NCBI GenBank assembly: GCA_934725855.1
Contig: CAKVCL010000016.1
Location: 1 to 64,000, forward strand
Length of the DNA: 64,000 nucleotides
Direction: 5' to 3'
Source of the DNA: an uncultured Cellulosilyticum sp.
GTDB lineage: Bacteria > Bacillota > Clostridia > Lachnospirales > Cellulosilyticaceae
Of the stretch, positions 9,462 through 18,524 are shown piece after piece. The position numbers and the translations under genes are program-made. Each line of letters begins with the position of its first letter. Position 1 is the first letter of the stretch. Under the pieces are notes generated by a model. The model made no database searches, was not told where the DNA came from, and saw only the letters and a program-made list of their open reading frames with translations.

Positions 9462-10220
9462 CTAATCTTGTGCTCTAATTCCTTGCCATTTGCTTGCCCA
9501 TAAATTAAAGCCTACTAAACTCATTATGGTGATTAATCCAATCATGCCACATCCTTTTATCATTTCAGTTTTTATCAAAGCATTTACTCTATGATAAACA
9601 CTATACTGTGTAAGGTAATTGACCATTCTTATACCCCATGCACAAGGCAAGAAATACCATATACGATCTCCTAATCCTGTATACATCAGTGCACTCATTA
9701 ACGTATTGAAAATTCCTAGAGCTAGTCCGCTCCCTTTCCCAAACTCAAAACTCACCACATACTGAAATACATATAAACACAAATGGCATGCCAATACTAC
9801 ACCAAACATCTCTAAGTACCTAACCATACTTAAAGCATGATTTCCCATCCTCTTAGAAATCATGCCAAAACCTACTATTGCCACAAAAGCTGCTAACATC
9901 CCCATAATAGTTAGCATAGCTAACTTACCGAAATGAACTATCCTCCTGCTATAAGGTGCTGTAAGCATTCTAGAAAACTGGGCTGCTTCTTTTTCATCAT
10001 CATAACTCATTCCTATAATAATCGCAATGAGTAACGGAAAAGCAAGCACTACAGCCTGTAAATACATCAATATCTTGTCTGTATCAGCCCATGGGGCGTA
10101 AGTATAATAGCTGCAAAATAGTAAGATTCCTAATAATGGTACCCCTATATGTAACCCTAAAAGCTTGGAATGTAGAAAAAGATAGCCTTCTGACTTTACT
10201 GCATGATAAAGTTCTCTCAT
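9462..10220 (-). CDS. Lantibiotic-protection ABC transporter permease (MutG/NisG-type)
   Basis: 252 residues with about six membrane helices and no ATP-binding motifs. The N-terminus (MRELYHAVKSEGYLFLHSKLLGLHIGVPLLGILLF begins at 10220) and the conserved cytoplasmic stretch DDEKEAAQFSRML follow the pattern of the second permease of lantibiotic immunity exporters. These transporters expel or detach antimicrobial peptides from the membrane. It starts 2 nt after the stop of the other permease with GAAAGAGG as ribosome site, so the pair is translationally coupled. No lantibiotic precursor or modification gene is present nearby, which favours resistance over self-immunity. The family assignment rests on context and topology. 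Confidence 0.75.
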   Translation of the reverse strand: MRELYHAVKSEGYLFLHSKLLGLHIGVPLLGILLFCSYYTYAPWADTDKILMYLQAVVLAFPLLIAIIIGMSYDDEKEAAQFSRMLTAPYSRRIVHFGKLAMLTIMGMLAAFVAIVGFGMISKRMGNHALSMVRYLEMFGVVLACHLCLYVFQYVVSFEFGKGSGLALGIFNTLMSALMYTGLGDRIWYFLPCAWGIRMVNYLTQYSVYHRVNALIKTEMIKGCGMIGLITIMSLVGFNLWASKWQGIRAQD

Positions 10221-10222
10221 AC

Positions 10223-10945
10223 CTACACCTCTTTCTTCTCATAAGCCTTTGCACTTAACCATAAAACCAGTATAAATAATAAGCTGGAAATGACTAACCC
10301 TAAAGCAATCACACTTTTATCTGCTAAAGCTGCCCCTGCCTCTTCCACTAATAATCCATTTGGCATAATCCCTAGTATTGGACACATTAACCTAGCTGGG
10401 ATAGCTACTGGAATCCACCAATAGCTTTCTACAGCACATAATGCTGCGATCACTAGATTACAAATCACACTTAATAGTACACAAATGCCCTCTCCCATCT
10501 TTTGAGCCAAGAACATCCACCCTACAATCTGTGGGGCAAAGGTTATACAAAGTGTCGCCATGCCAATCATCATTTTTCCAATAGGCACACTAAAACCAAA
10601 TATCCTACTGCTCAGTAAGATGATGACTCCAAGTATCATATTAGCTAATACTACATATCCTATAGCAACCATAACCTTTGCATACCATAATTTTTTCTTA
10701 TCCTCTACAAGTGCCAATAACCCATGGTTGTTCTTTTTCTCATCCTTTCGCACAAGGCTTGAAGCTACATAAGTAAAAATAAAAGGTAGAAACAGCATAT
10801 ACCACCAATTCATCATGCCTTCAAACACACCATATGGTAAAATGAAAATGGATAAAATAGCTAATGCACTAGGTATGATCCATATCATCTTATTCATAAA
10901 ACTTCTTTTTTGTTTTAAAATTTCCGCCCTTACTAGATTAAACAT
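10223..10945 (-). CDS. Lantibiotic-protection ABC transporter permease (MutE/EpiE-type)
   Basis: 240 residues from ATG 10945, which overlaps the ATPase stop by 8 bp; AAAGGCAGG precedes it, making this start better than one 8 codons upstream. It opens with FNLVRAEILKQKRSF, the cytoplasmic lead-in typical of ABC-2 permeases of the MutE/NisE type, followed by six predicted helices and the cytoplasmic motif VRKDEKKNNHGLL. It would form the membrane channel with the permease at 9462, driven by the ATPase at 10938. The overlap shows tight co-translation in one module. Which peptide it handles cannot be read from sequence. Confidence 0.77.
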   Translation of the reverse strand: MFNLVRAEILKQKRSFMNKMIWIIPSALAILSIFILPYGVFEGMMNWWYMLFLPFIFTYVASSLVRKDEKKNNHGLLALVEDKKKLWYAKVMVAIGYVVLANMILGVIILLSSRIFGFSVPIGKMMIGMATLCITFAPQIVGWMFLAQKMGEGICVLLSVICNLVIAALCAVESYWWIPVAIPARLMCPILGIMPNGLLVEEAGAALADKSVIALGLVISSLLFILVLWLSAKAYEKKEV

Positions 10946-11648
10946 TGTACATACCTGCCTTTCTAACAATCTCCATAAATAAACTCTCTAAATCTTGATT
11001 TTTCTTTATGGGATTTTCATACCAAAGCTTGCCTGCTACAATGATCCCAATATGGTCAGCTATTTGCTGTATTTCTGTTAGCGCATGGCTAGAAATCATC
11101 ACCGTCATTTTCTTACTTGGGAAAGAACGAATCAGTTCTCTTAGCTCACTGATACCAATAGGATCAAGTCCATTGGTTGGCTCATCTAAAATCAGAAGCT
11201 TTGGTCTATTAAGTAAAGCAATTGCAATACCTAAACGTTGTTTCATTCCTAAAGAAAACTGTCCAGCCTTTTTCTTTCCTGTATCTGTAAGGTTAACCAT
11301 TTCTAAGACTTCATCTATTCGATTTTCTGGTAAGTTATACATTAGGGTGCGTACCTTTAAATTTTCTCTAGCCGTTAGTTTTTCATAGATAGGTGCCCCT
11401 TCAATTAGAGCCCCCATTTGCCATAAATCTTTTCTTTGCCATGGCTTTCCTTCAAAGAGGATCTGACCACTTGATGGGACTTGCATGCCTGTAAGCATCT
11501 TCATCAAAGTCGATTTGCCCGCGCCATTCGGTCCTAATAAGCCATAAATACTTTCTCTTTCTATATGAATATTAATGTCCTCATTAATCTTTTGCCCCTT
11601 AATTTGCTTACATAATCCTTGTGTTTCAATGATATATGAATGCTCCAT
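10938..11648 (-). CDS. Lantibiotic-protection ABC transporter ATPase (MutF/NisF/BcrA-type)
   Basis: 236 residues. Walker A GLLGPNGAGKST (about 37-48), signature SLGMKQRLG, Walker B LLILDEPTNGLDP and the switch His in VMISSHALTEI are all present, so it should be active. I took ATG 11648, with GGAGGG 9-14 nt upstream, rather than an upstream codon that would add a Lys/Arg-rich stretch absent from the family. It is the first gene of the five-gene module ATPase, permease, permease, regulator, kinase, and its upstream region carries the direct-repeat operator candidate. Comparable modules in Clostridioides (cpr) and lantibiotic producers give resistance to cationic peptides. Confidence 0.88.
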   Translation of the reverse strand: MEHSYIIETQGLCKQIKGQKINEDINIHIERESIYGLLGPNGAGKSTLMKMLTGMQVPSSGQILFEGKPWQRKDLWQMGALIEGAPIYEKLTARENLKVRTLMYNLPENRIDEVLEMVNLTDTGKKKAGQFSLGMKQRLGIAIALLNRPKLLILDEPTNGLDPIGISELRELIRSFPSKKMTVMISSHALTEIQQIADHIGIIVAGKLWYENPIKKNQDLESLFMEIVRKAGMYNV

Positions 11649-11722
11649 TTTATTTTCCCTCCAATTAATATAAACTCTTCTTGACTCACTTTTATGCTTT
11701 ATATAAAGAAGTTTAAAAAGCA

Positions 11723-11744
11723 TTTATAAGGATTTTATAAGGAT
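11723..11744 (-). promoter_or_regulatory. Perfect 11-bp tandem direct repeat, probable response-regulator operator
   Basis: The plus strand reads TTTATAAGGAT twice in direct succession (11723-11733 and 11734-11744), on the minus strand ATCCTTATAAA. It lies 75-96 bp upstream of the ABC ATPase start. A TATATAAAG stretch about 20 bp further downstream could be the -10 region. OmpR-family regulators bind direct repeats with one-turn spacing just upstream of or overlapping the -35 region, and one is encoded in this operon. The repeat is seen directly; binding is inferred. Confidence 0.6.
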
Positions 11745-11751
11745 ACAAAAA

Positions 11752-11784
11752 TAGAGCTATAAGCATCATTAGCTTTAGCTCCAT
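11752..11784 (-). terminator. Rho-independent terminator after chemoreceptor gene
   Basis: On the minus strand a GAGCTAAAGC / GCTTATAGCTC stem (11772-11781 with 11754-11764) is followed by TATTTTTG. It ends the chemoreceptor transcript that stops at 11795 and separates it from the transporter module promoter. Confidence 0.75.
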
Positions 11785-11794
11785 TTTCCACTTC

Positions 11795-13351
11795 CTAAAT
11801 CACTTTTTCTTTTAAAATTTCTTTTAATCTAATGACGGTATTATTTAAAATATCAATCTGACCACTTAAATCACTAATATCTCTTCTATTACTGTCAATC
11901 ATATGACTAATATTAATAACTTCATTATTTTCATTACTAATCATCTTTACAATTGTATCATTATTGGATGCAACTAAATTTACATTTTGAGATTGTTTAT
12001 TTTGTAGTGCATCTACATCTATAATGGATTGTATGGATTGGTCTAATAAATGAATCATCGTTTCAATACCTTCTACAGTATTTCCCAAAACCTTATTTTG
12101 GTTTACAAATTGCTCTGTCGTATCATTTAATCTAACTGATACTTGATTTACACCATCCTTTATCTTATTCACAATGTCTTTGACATTCTCCAAAGAATTT
12201 TTCGTGTTACTTGCTAGTTTTCCTACTTCTTGTGCTACAACAGAGAAGCCCTTTCCTGCTTCTCCAGCACGAGCAGCTTCAATGGATGCATTAAGTGCTA
12301 ATAAATTAATAGATTCTGCAATATCATTTACCAAAGCTAAGGTCACATCTATTTCATCAGTTCTTGCTAATAGATGATTCATTACTTCTACTGTTTCAAT
12401 CGTATCTCCTTTTGTTTTCTCACTAACAGCTACCAAATTCTTAAGCGCTACCTCATTACTATTAGAAAGTTCCATTAACTTTTTAGAATGCTTGTCAACT
12501 TCCTGCATCTTGCTATCTACTTCACTACTACTTTCCGTAAGTCCTTTTAAATGCACTTCATTATTATTAGATTTTTCAAGCATCTCTTTGTTACTCGTTA
12601 ATAAAATTTCAGCAATAGAAGAAAGTTCCTCTGTAGCTGCGCTTTGATTTTGAGAGGCTGCTAAAATACTCTCACTAGATTCTGATATTTGCTGAGTAAT
12701 CTCTGAAACATTTTTAAGCACTCTTCTTACTAAGGCATTGTTACTTGTAATTTCCTCCTTTTTCATATTAATCAAATATTTTCTTATAAAAATCAACATA
12801 GCAAAATGCTGAACCATAGTTAAAATATAGCATACGACTCGAAGTGATAAATCCGTTATAAAGAGCGCATCCTTAGTAGGTAATGTGTAACCACCCCTCA
12901 AAAAAGTAGTCGCTAAATAAATAACCGTAACAAACGATAGTGCTATTGCACTTAACTTAATGTCAAGAAAAAAGGAACAGAAAAATACAAAGAAAAAGCT
13001 AAATGCCCAAAACTCTCTAGAAGGCACTAAATTCACAATAAATATATACTGTAAACAAATAACGAGAATAACAAAATACTTGCCATACTTCAACATATTT
13101 GGTTTAATAACTCCGTCTTCATAGGCATTCTTAATTAAATAAGTTGCAATAACTACATAAATAATACCTAATACTATAAAAATGCCTAATACTCCAAATG
13201 AAAGGCTTGGATAGAATCCTAATACTTTAAAAAGTAGAAAAAATATATCTGCACATAAGACTGCTCCGCTTACCCCAATAAGCACCACCTTATAAATGCA
13301 TGCAATGTATAAATCTAAAATAGATATCTCTTTACTATTCTCTGTTTTCAT
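11795..13351 (-). CDS. Methyl-accepting chemotaxis protein without extracellular sensor domain
   Basis: 518 residues. The first 200 residues contain about six closely spaced membrane helices with hardly any extracytoplasmic loop, so the stimulus must be sensed in or near the membrane. The rest is a long coiled coil with the signalling hairpin tip [17 protein letters not shown] followed by [13 protein letters not shown], the CheA/CheW contact site of MCPs. Gln/Glu-rich flanks are possible methylation sites. Its start has GGGGG as ribosome site. A paralogue with the same layout, broken by two frameshifts, lies at 18525-20029. There are no other chemotaxis genes in the window. The ligand is unknown. 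Confidence 0.87.
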   Translation of the reverse strand: MKTENSKEISILDLYIACIYKVVLIGVSGAVLCADIFFLLFKVLGFYPSLSFGVLGIFIVLGIIYVVIATYLIKNAYEDGVIKPNMLKYGKYFVILVICLQYIFIVNLVPSREFWAFSFFFVFFCSFFLDIKLSAIALSFVTVIYLATTFLRGGYTLPTKDALFITDLSLRVVCYILTMVQHFAMLIFIRKYLINMKKEEITSNNALVRRVLKNVSEITQQISESSESILAASQNQSAATEELSSIAEILLTSNKEMLEKSNNNEVHLKGLTESSSEVDSKMQEVDKHSKKLMELSNSNEVALKNLVAVSEKTKGDTIETVEVMNHLLARTDEIDVTLALVNDIAESINLLALNASIEAARAGEAGKGFSVVAQEVGKLASNTKNSLENVKDIVNKIKDGVNQVSVRLNDTTEQFVNQNKVLGNTVEGIETMIHLLDQSIQSIIDVDALQNKQSQNVNLVASNNDTIVKMISNENNEVINISHMIDSNRRDISDLSGQIDILNNTVIRLKEILKEKVI

Positions 13352-13549
13352 AAGCTTTTCCCCCTAATACAATTATATAAGACGACCTTCTTCTCAGATT
13401 TTTCTGTGAATTTTTAACACATTTGATTATTTTCTGTATTGTTTCATTTTAACTAATTATACACTCTTTTAAACTTAAATTCAATTTTAACTTTAAGGGA
13501 AATACCTCTCTCTTGTTATGCAGCAAGCTAAAGAAAGCATAGGTACAAA

Positions 13550-14812
13550 TTATAAACTTTGTTCCTGCCCTTTAATCCATACCCTATTAACTTGCACATT
13601 TTCATCAAATAATACTAGATCCGCATCATATCCTTCTTCAATTAAGCCTTTTCTATCCTCTACCTTGCAAAACTTTGCAGGATTATAGGTTGCCATTTTA
13701 ACAACTTCATGTAGTGGTAGTTTGCAATGATCATGCACATTATAAATAGCTTGATCCAAAGTTAAAACTGAACCAGCTAGTGCGCCATTTTCAAGCCTTG
13801 CTGCCCCCTCTTTAACATAAACGTCTTGCCCGCCTAGCTCATATTTGCCATCAGGCATACAACAAGCCATCATAGCATCTGTTATTAAAAGCATCTCATC
13901 TGTAGATTTTTGTTTATAAGCAATTCTTAGCGCTGGATAACTCACATGAATGCCATCTGAAATGGTTTCAGCTGTTAAATGCGTATCAAAAGCTGCTCCT
14001 ACTACCCCAGGCTCCCTATGATTAAAGGGGGTCATCGCATTATAAAGGTGGGTGACATGTGATATTCCCCACTGGGTAGCTTTCATCATCTCCCCATAAG
14101 TTGCCTGAGTATGACCCACGCAGCAAACAATCCCCTTACCTGTGGCGTATTCAATTAGCTCTTTAGCCCCATTAAGTTCTGGTGCTAAAGTCATGGATAC
14201 CACTATTTCTTCACATCCTTTTACAATTTCATCATAAGCTCTTATAGAGGGTAATAATAAATATTTAGGATTTTGTGCGCCTATTGCCTTGGGATTAACA
14301 AAAGGCCCTTCTAAATGAGCCCCTAAAACCTGTGCGCCATCTATCTTAGAGTTTTTTCTTGCAAGCTGCATCTTGTCTTCTTGTGCTCTATCCCTCATAA
14401 ATGCTTTAATTGCATGTAATGTTTGATTAATTTCAGGAATAGAAACTGTCATAGTGGTCGGCAAAAAGGCTGTTGTTCCATGTTTTACAATGGTCTTTGC
14501 AATCCCTTCTAGTGCCTCAGTCTTTCCATCCATCGTATCATAACCACCGGCTCCATGAAGGTGTATATCTATAAATCCTGGGGACAGGTACATCCCTTTG
14601 GCATCTACTATTTCTTCCTTTATAAATGTGTTATCACGTTCCTTATATGTTGTTTCCTTTATACTCATTGCTAAATTCTCTTTATAACTATTTGCCACTT
14701 TATTTTCTAGAATAATCCTTGTAATCTTCCCCTCACTTACTCTTATCGCACCTTTTTCTATCCTATCCTTTAAGATCATCTGGCAATTTGTAATCCACAC
14801 TTTTCTTCCCAC
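13550..14812 (-). CDS. nagA: N-acetylglucosamine-6-phosphate deacetylase
   Basis: 420 residues. It should convert N-acetylglucosamine 6-phosphate to glucosamine 6-phosphate and acetate in the cytoplasm. Amidohydrolase motifs are all visible: the metal pair in DIHLHG, the Glu ligand in HLEGPF, His in VGHTQATYG and THLYNAMTPF, and the catalytic Asp in LITDAMM. Compared with the usual 380-390 residues there is an insertion of about 30 polar residues at 37-67, before the conserved GFIDIHLHG. The start is unsure: GTG 14812 keeps the conserved N-terminus, but the only strong AAGGAG (about 14828-14833) is 15 nt away; a second GTG four codons on is an alternative. No nagB lies nearby. A terminator and tRNA-like element are directly upstream. 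Confidence 0.9.
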   Translation of the reverse strand: MGRKVWITNCQMILKDRIEKGAIRVSEGKITRIILENKVANSYKENLAMSIKETTYKERDNTFIKEEIVDAKGMYLSPGFIDIHLHGAGGYDTMDGKTEALEGIAKTIVKHGTTAFLPTTMTVSIPEINQTLHAIKAFMRDRAQEDKMQLARKNSKIDGAQVLGAHLEGPFVNPKAIGAQNPKYLLLPSIRAYDEIVKGCEEIVVSMTLAPELNGAKELIEYATGKGIVCCVGHTQATYGEMMKATQWGISHVTHLYNAMTPFNHREPGVVGAAFDTHLTAETISDGIHVSYPALRIAYKQKSTDEMLLITDAMMACCMPDGKYELGGQDVYVKEGAARLENGALAGSVLTLDQAIYNVHDHCKLPLHEVVKMATYNPAKFCKVEDRKGLIEEGYDADLVLFDENVQVNRVWIKGQEQSL

Positions 14813-14860
14813 TTTCTTTATCTTAGATCTCCTTATTCTAGTTCTATGCTAGAAAAACAT

Positions 14861-14893
14861 AAAAATAAAAGGCATTGCAATTTATGCAATACC
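14861..14893 (-). terminator. Rho-independent terminator between tRNA-like element and nagA
   Basis: On the minus strand GGTATTGCA (14893-14885) pairs with TGCAATGCC (14879-14871), including one G-U pair, around a 5-nt loop, and is followed by TTTTATTTTT. It lies 49 nt after the tRNA-like element and 49 nt before nagA. It could end an independent small RNA or act as an attenuator in a nagA leader. Confidence 0.7.
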
Positions 14894-14941
14894 TCTTATT
14901 TTTAGCCTTACAAATTAATTTGTAGTGCCCCTGCCAAGGAT

Positions 14942-15006
14942 TCGATATGTCAGGATTCGAACCTGTCACTTCTATAACTGTGTCTTCCAATTTAAGATAC
15001 ACATCG
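14942..15006 (-). ncRNA. Compact tRNA-like RNA (65 nt), anticodon arm shortened
   Basis: The minus strand shows a canonical T-loop (CAGG-TTCGAAT-CCTG). A D-arm TCTT-AAATTGG-AAGA carries the conserved GG. The acceptor stem is perfect: CGATGTG pairs with CATATCG, and an eighth pair is possible at the cost of the fifth T-stem pair. Position 73 would be A and CCA is not encoded. Only 16 nt (CACAGTTATAGAAGTG) separate the D and T arms, where a normal tRNA has 5+7+5 anticodon bases plus a variable loop. At best CAC/GTG closes a 10-nt loop, so no anticodon can be assigned. It has a promoter-like sequence just upstream and a terminator downstream. It may be a decayed tRNA, a tRNA mimic, or part of a nagA leader. 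Confidence 0.55.
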
Positions 15007-15023
15007 ATTATTTATCTTAAATT

Positions 15024-15052
15024 ATCATAGCACAGATTTTCCTAAACGTCTA
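15024..15052 (-). promoter_or_regulatory. Sigma-A-type promoter for the tRNA-like RNA
   Basis: On the minus strand TAGACG (15052-15047) and TATGAT (15029-15024) are separated by 17 bp, and a TGTGC precedes the -10 as an extended element. Transcription would start about 10 nt before the tRNA-like acceptor stem. This spacing supports the RNA being a transcribed gene. Confidence 0.5.
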
Positions 15053-15255
15053 CCCATTCTTCCACATATATCTGCTTCTCTAAAATATTTTTTTCACTTT
15101 CGTAAGCTTCCATAGAATGTTCAATATTTTCTAAAACAAGCATTGTAATGCTTACCTGAAATCATTGATTTTAACAACTATTACAATTAAAATGAATAAT
15201 AAGTCATCTGATTCTTTATTATATTTCAAGTGTTAATTATTTCAAGGAGGATAAA

Positions 15256-16704
15256 ATGAATACCACTGATAATAAGGAAAAATATATCTATTCTACATGG
15301 CAATTATACGGCTTACTTTTTGCAACGATTTTTACTCTATTTGTTTTATTTCATAGCTTTGATTTAGATCAACATATTCGGCTTATACAATCAGCCATGA
15401 TGATTATAATAGTTATTTTATTAGTTGAATTGCTTTATATCCCTCAAAAAAGACTAGAGCTCATTATACTTATAGGTTTTGTCATGCGTATTGGTTACAT
15501 GCTTTATACAAGCTGCACGCTAAGAAGTCATGACTTAGGAGGCTCTTATGGTCATGCTGCTTATATTTTTCAACTACTGGAGGGACATCTTCCTAATTCT
15601 GATTTAGGATTATGGGGACAATTTTATCACCCACCACTTTACCATGCCCTCTCTGCCATTACTATTAAATTAACTCGCCTTTTTATCTCTTCTCAGGATT
15701 CTTTCGAACTTCTTGAAGGTGCCAAAATTGTATCCTGCTTTTCAATGTGTGCTATGCTTTTAGTCATTAAAGAAATCTGCAAAGAAATGCATTTAGACCA
15801 AAAAGCAACGCAAATCGTTCTTTTACTCTCAGCTTTTTTACCCAACTATTATTTATTGGCGGGTAGAGTTAATAATGATGCTTTAGTCATTTTTTTCATG
15901 ACCGCTAGCATATTATACACACTCAAATGGTGGCATGAGCATAGTCTAAAAAATACCCTCTATCTTGCACTAATTTTTGGATTAGGTATGATGACTAAAC
16001 TTTCTATGTGGATCATGGCATTACCAACGGGCATTGTTATGCTTTGTATCTTTTTTAAAGAAGCTAAAAGCATAGAAAATCTCAAAAAATATTTTATCTT
16101 TGCCATGGTTAGCTTTCCTTTAGGCTTATGGTATCCTATAAGAAGTCTTATCTTATTTGATATGCCACTTTCCTATGTGCCAGTTCCAGGAGATGACATA
16201 TACTGTGGCAATCACAGTATACTGGAGCGTTTCTTATCTATTCCAATAGTAGAAAGCATCCAAACACCTTTTAATCACCCTTTTGATGACTATAATATTT
16301 GGGCTTATTTATTTAAGGGTTCTTTATTCGGAGAATTTACACTTTCTACTTATAAAGGTTTACTAATAATGCTTTTAGTTCTGTGGTTTATCATCTGTCT
16401 TCTTGGTACAATCGCACTCATTTATACCCTACAAAAAGTCATCCAAACTAAAAATAAAAAATGGTTTTATTTACTAGGCATATTGACATCCGTCTTTATA
16501 TCTTATATTATCTTTAATCTTCAATATCCATTTGGTTGTACTATGGACGTTCGATATATCATGGTGCTCCACGTATTATTCGCATTATTTATAGGGAAAA
16601 TGGTAATGACTCTTCAAAAAAAATACTACATAAATTTTGTGACCGTAAGTGTGTATCTTTTTTCTATCTGCTCCATTATAACTTACTGTCTGCTTAATGA
16701 ATAA
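15256..16704 (+). CDS. Membrane glycosyltransferase of the GT-C/PMT (ArnT-like) type
   Basis: 482 residues with about eleven to twelve membrane helices. The first large extracytoplasmic loop has the acidic region SHDLGGSYGHAAYIF and GQFYHPPLYH, the layout of protein mannosyl-, ArnT- and related polyprenyl-phosphate-sugar transferases, where an Asp in this loop is catalytic. It should transfer a sugar from a polyprenyl phosphate donor to an envelope acceptor outside the membrane. Start ATG 15256 has AAGGAGG. It converges on a flavoprotein gene related to UDP-galactopyranose mutase and shares a bidirectional terminator with it, so an envelope glycan role for both is plausible. Acceptor and sugar are unknown. 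Confidence 0.75.
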   Translation: MNTTDNKEKYIYSTWQLYGLLFATIFTLFVLFHSFDLDQHIRLIQSAMMIIIVILLVELLYIPQKRLELIILIGFVMRIGYMLYTSCTLRSHDLGGSYGHAAYIFQLLEGHLPNSDLGLWGQFYHPPLYHALSAITIKLTRLFISSQDSFELLEGAKIVSCFSMCAMLLVIKEICKEMHLDQKATQIVLLLSAFLPNYYLLAGRVNNDALVIFFMTASILYTLKWWHEHSLKNTLYLALIFGLGMMTKLSMWIMALPTGIVMLCIFFKEAKSIENLKKYFIFAMVSFPLGLWYPIRSLILFDMPLSYVPVPGDDIYCGNHSILERFLSIPIVESIQTPFNHPFDDYNIWAYLFKGSLFGEFTLSTYKGLLIMLLVLWFIICLLGTIALIYTLQKVIQTKNKKWFYLLGILTSVFISYIIFNLQYPFGCTMDVRYIMVLHVLFALFIGKMVMTLQKKYYINFVTVSVYLFSICSIITYCLLNE

Positions 16705-16707
16705 CAC

Positions 16708-16740
16708 ACTTAAAAAGCACCCATAGGGTGCTTTTTAAGT
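16708..16740. terminator. Bidirectional terminator with perfect 15-bp stem
   Basis: 16708-16722 and 16726-16740 are exact reverse complements (core AAAAAGCACCC) around ATA, giving a U-run in both directions. It serves two convergent genes, and the stop codon of the minus-strand gene (16735-16737) lies within the stem. Confidence 0.92.
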
Positions 16741-18282
16741 TTCATGATATTCTTTTTCTGTATTAACGTTCCAGATGTTATCTTTATTTTTTCTTCCAGA
16801 GCATATATTTTTTACTGCCTCAAATGACGTACACATAGAATGATCTATATTATTGTAACGATGTTGACCATTTCTTCCTACACAATACAAATTATCAATG
16901 GTATTTAAATAGTTAATTAATGTATCTATTTCATTGTATGTATCAAAATAAGCAGGATAAGCTTTTTTGACACGTTCCACATGAGTGTCTATTACCTCAT
17001 CAGCTGAATCAATGAGCCCTATTTTTATCATCTCTTCTACTGCAAATGCTGAAAACGCAGTATCTTCCATTAGCCAATAGGCATCCTTCTCATTGACAAA
17101 ATACTCTAGGCCAAGCCAAACGGTATGTTCTAAATCACTTACCATGTAAGGCGACCAGTTATTATAAATCTGAAATCGCCCCATTTTTACCCCTCTGTCT
17201 TGAACATATACCCAACAATCAGGCACGATATCGCCTACTGTCTTAATAGATGTGTTATTTTTTATTTTTAATTTTGGTACCAATACCCCTACTGTCATAT
17301 AGTCTCTATAAGGAAGTCCCTTTGCAATTTTTTCCACCTCTCTAGGTACATCATTCATGCCACTTATAAGATCCTTTAATGGCATTGAAGAGATCACTAG
17401 GTCACCCTCCACTGTAAAGCACTTTCCATCTTGCTCATAAGTTAATGCCTTAATCATATTATTTACATCTTTGTGAATTTCAGTGACTTTAGCATTTTTT
17501 ATGATTTTACCACCTAAATTAGTAATCTTCTCACCTGTTACTTCCCATAATTGTCCTGGTCCTAATTTAGGATAACTAAACGACTCAATAAGTGAGGTTT
17601 CCACCTTTTGGCTTTTCTTATTTAACCTTCTTCTAAAAACATCTTTAAGTACTGCAAAAATAGATAGCCCTTTTACCCTTTGGCTTCCCCAAGAAGCATC
17701 AATTTCTCTTGGATGTCTTCCCCATAAATTTTCTGTATAATATTCAAAAAACATAGTATATAACTTTTTTCCAAAACGATTGATATAGAAGTTTTCCAGA
17801 TTCGTTTCTGGCTTTTTATGAAATACTGCCTTGCCATAAGAACATGCCACTTCTATCGTCTGCATCCATCCCATGTTCTTAAAGGTATCCCATTTCATTG
17901 AAATGGGATAATCAAAAAATTTACCTGAAAAATAAATTCTTGATACACGCTTTCTAAATAGCATAACCTTATCTTGTGTTTCTGGGTCTGGCCCACCTTC
18001 TTTAAGTATTGTATCTCTTTTTAATAACCGATCATCTTTAGATAACTTGCCTTGCATAGGTAGCATTTTATTCCACCATTCATTAACACAGGGCACCTTT
18101 GAAAAGAAACGATGCCCTCCCATATCCATACGATTTCCTTTATAATTAACAGTCCTCGCGATCCCTCCTAAATCATTGCTTTCTTCTAAAATAATCACTT
18201 CATATCCTTGATGCTTACTCAGTAATTCGTAAGCTGCTGTAAGTCCTGCTGGTCCTGCCCCAATAATAAGTACTTTAGACAT
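16735..18282 (-). CDS. FAD-dependent oxidoreductase, UDP-galactopyranose-mutase-like
   Basis: 515 residues. The N-terminal dinucleotide fold [17 protein letters not shown] with an acidic end (IILEES) and [12 protein letters not shown] bind [14 protein letters not shown] follows. The C-terminal [15 protein letters not shown] segment closes the FAD site as in UDP-galactopyranose mutases and protoporphyrinogen-oxidase-like amine oxidases. The length exceeds classic Glf (about 370-390), and the middle has a long insert. Proteins of this subgroup often sit with polyprenyl-linked glycosyltransferases, and one is convergent here. The precise reaction is unclear: sugar ring contraction or another redox step on a glycan precursor. 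A good start is ATG 18282. Confidence 0.7.
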   Translation of the reverse strand: MSKVLIIGAGPAGLTAAYELLSKHQGYEVIILEESNDLGGIARTVNYKGNRMDMGGHRFFSKVPCVNEWWNKMLPMQGKLSKDDRLLKRDTILKEGGPDPETQDKVMLFRKRVSRIYFSGKFFDYPISMKWDTFKNMGWMQTIEVACSYGKAVFHKKPETNLENFYINRFGKKLYTMFFEYYTENLWGRHPREIDASWGSQRVKGLSIFAVLKDVFRRRLNKKSQKVETSLIESFSYPKLGPGQLWEVTGEKITNLGGKIIKNAKVTEIHKDVNNMIKALTYEQDGKCFTVEGDLVISSMPLKDLISGMNDVPREVEKIAKGLPYRDYMTVGVLVPKLKIKNNTSIKTVGDIVPDCWVYVQDRGVKMGRFQIYNNWSPYMVSDLEHTVWLGLEYFVNEKDAYWLMEDTAFSAFAVEEMIKIGLIDSADEVIDTHVERVKKAYPAYFDTYNEIDTLINYLNTIDNLYCVGRNGQHRYNNIDHSMCTSFEAVKNICSGRKNKDNIWNVNTEKEYHET

Positions 18283-18524
18283 CTATTCGCCCCTTATTTC
18301 TATATATATTTTGACAAATGCGTGATTAATGAACTATTCCTCTTAATATCACTCATGTCAACCATCTAGATACTTATTTTAATCATAGACTTCATATCTC
18401 TGTTTTTCAATTCTTTATACACAAGCCGCACATTTTATTACACAAACAGCAACTATATTTACATAAATTTATCTTAGATTTTCTGCTTTCTATCTTTTAA
18501 TTTTTTCACATCTTATCCTACAAA

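Noticed and set aside
7398..11648. Lantibiotic biosynthesis cluster
   Set aside because: Only transport and sensing genes are present; no precursor peptide or modifying enzyme genes are found in or around the module.
14861..15052. T-box leader upstream of nagA
   Set aside because: The conserved AGGGTGGTACCGCG-type antiterminator and specifier loop are absent; the RNA resembles a tRNA itself.
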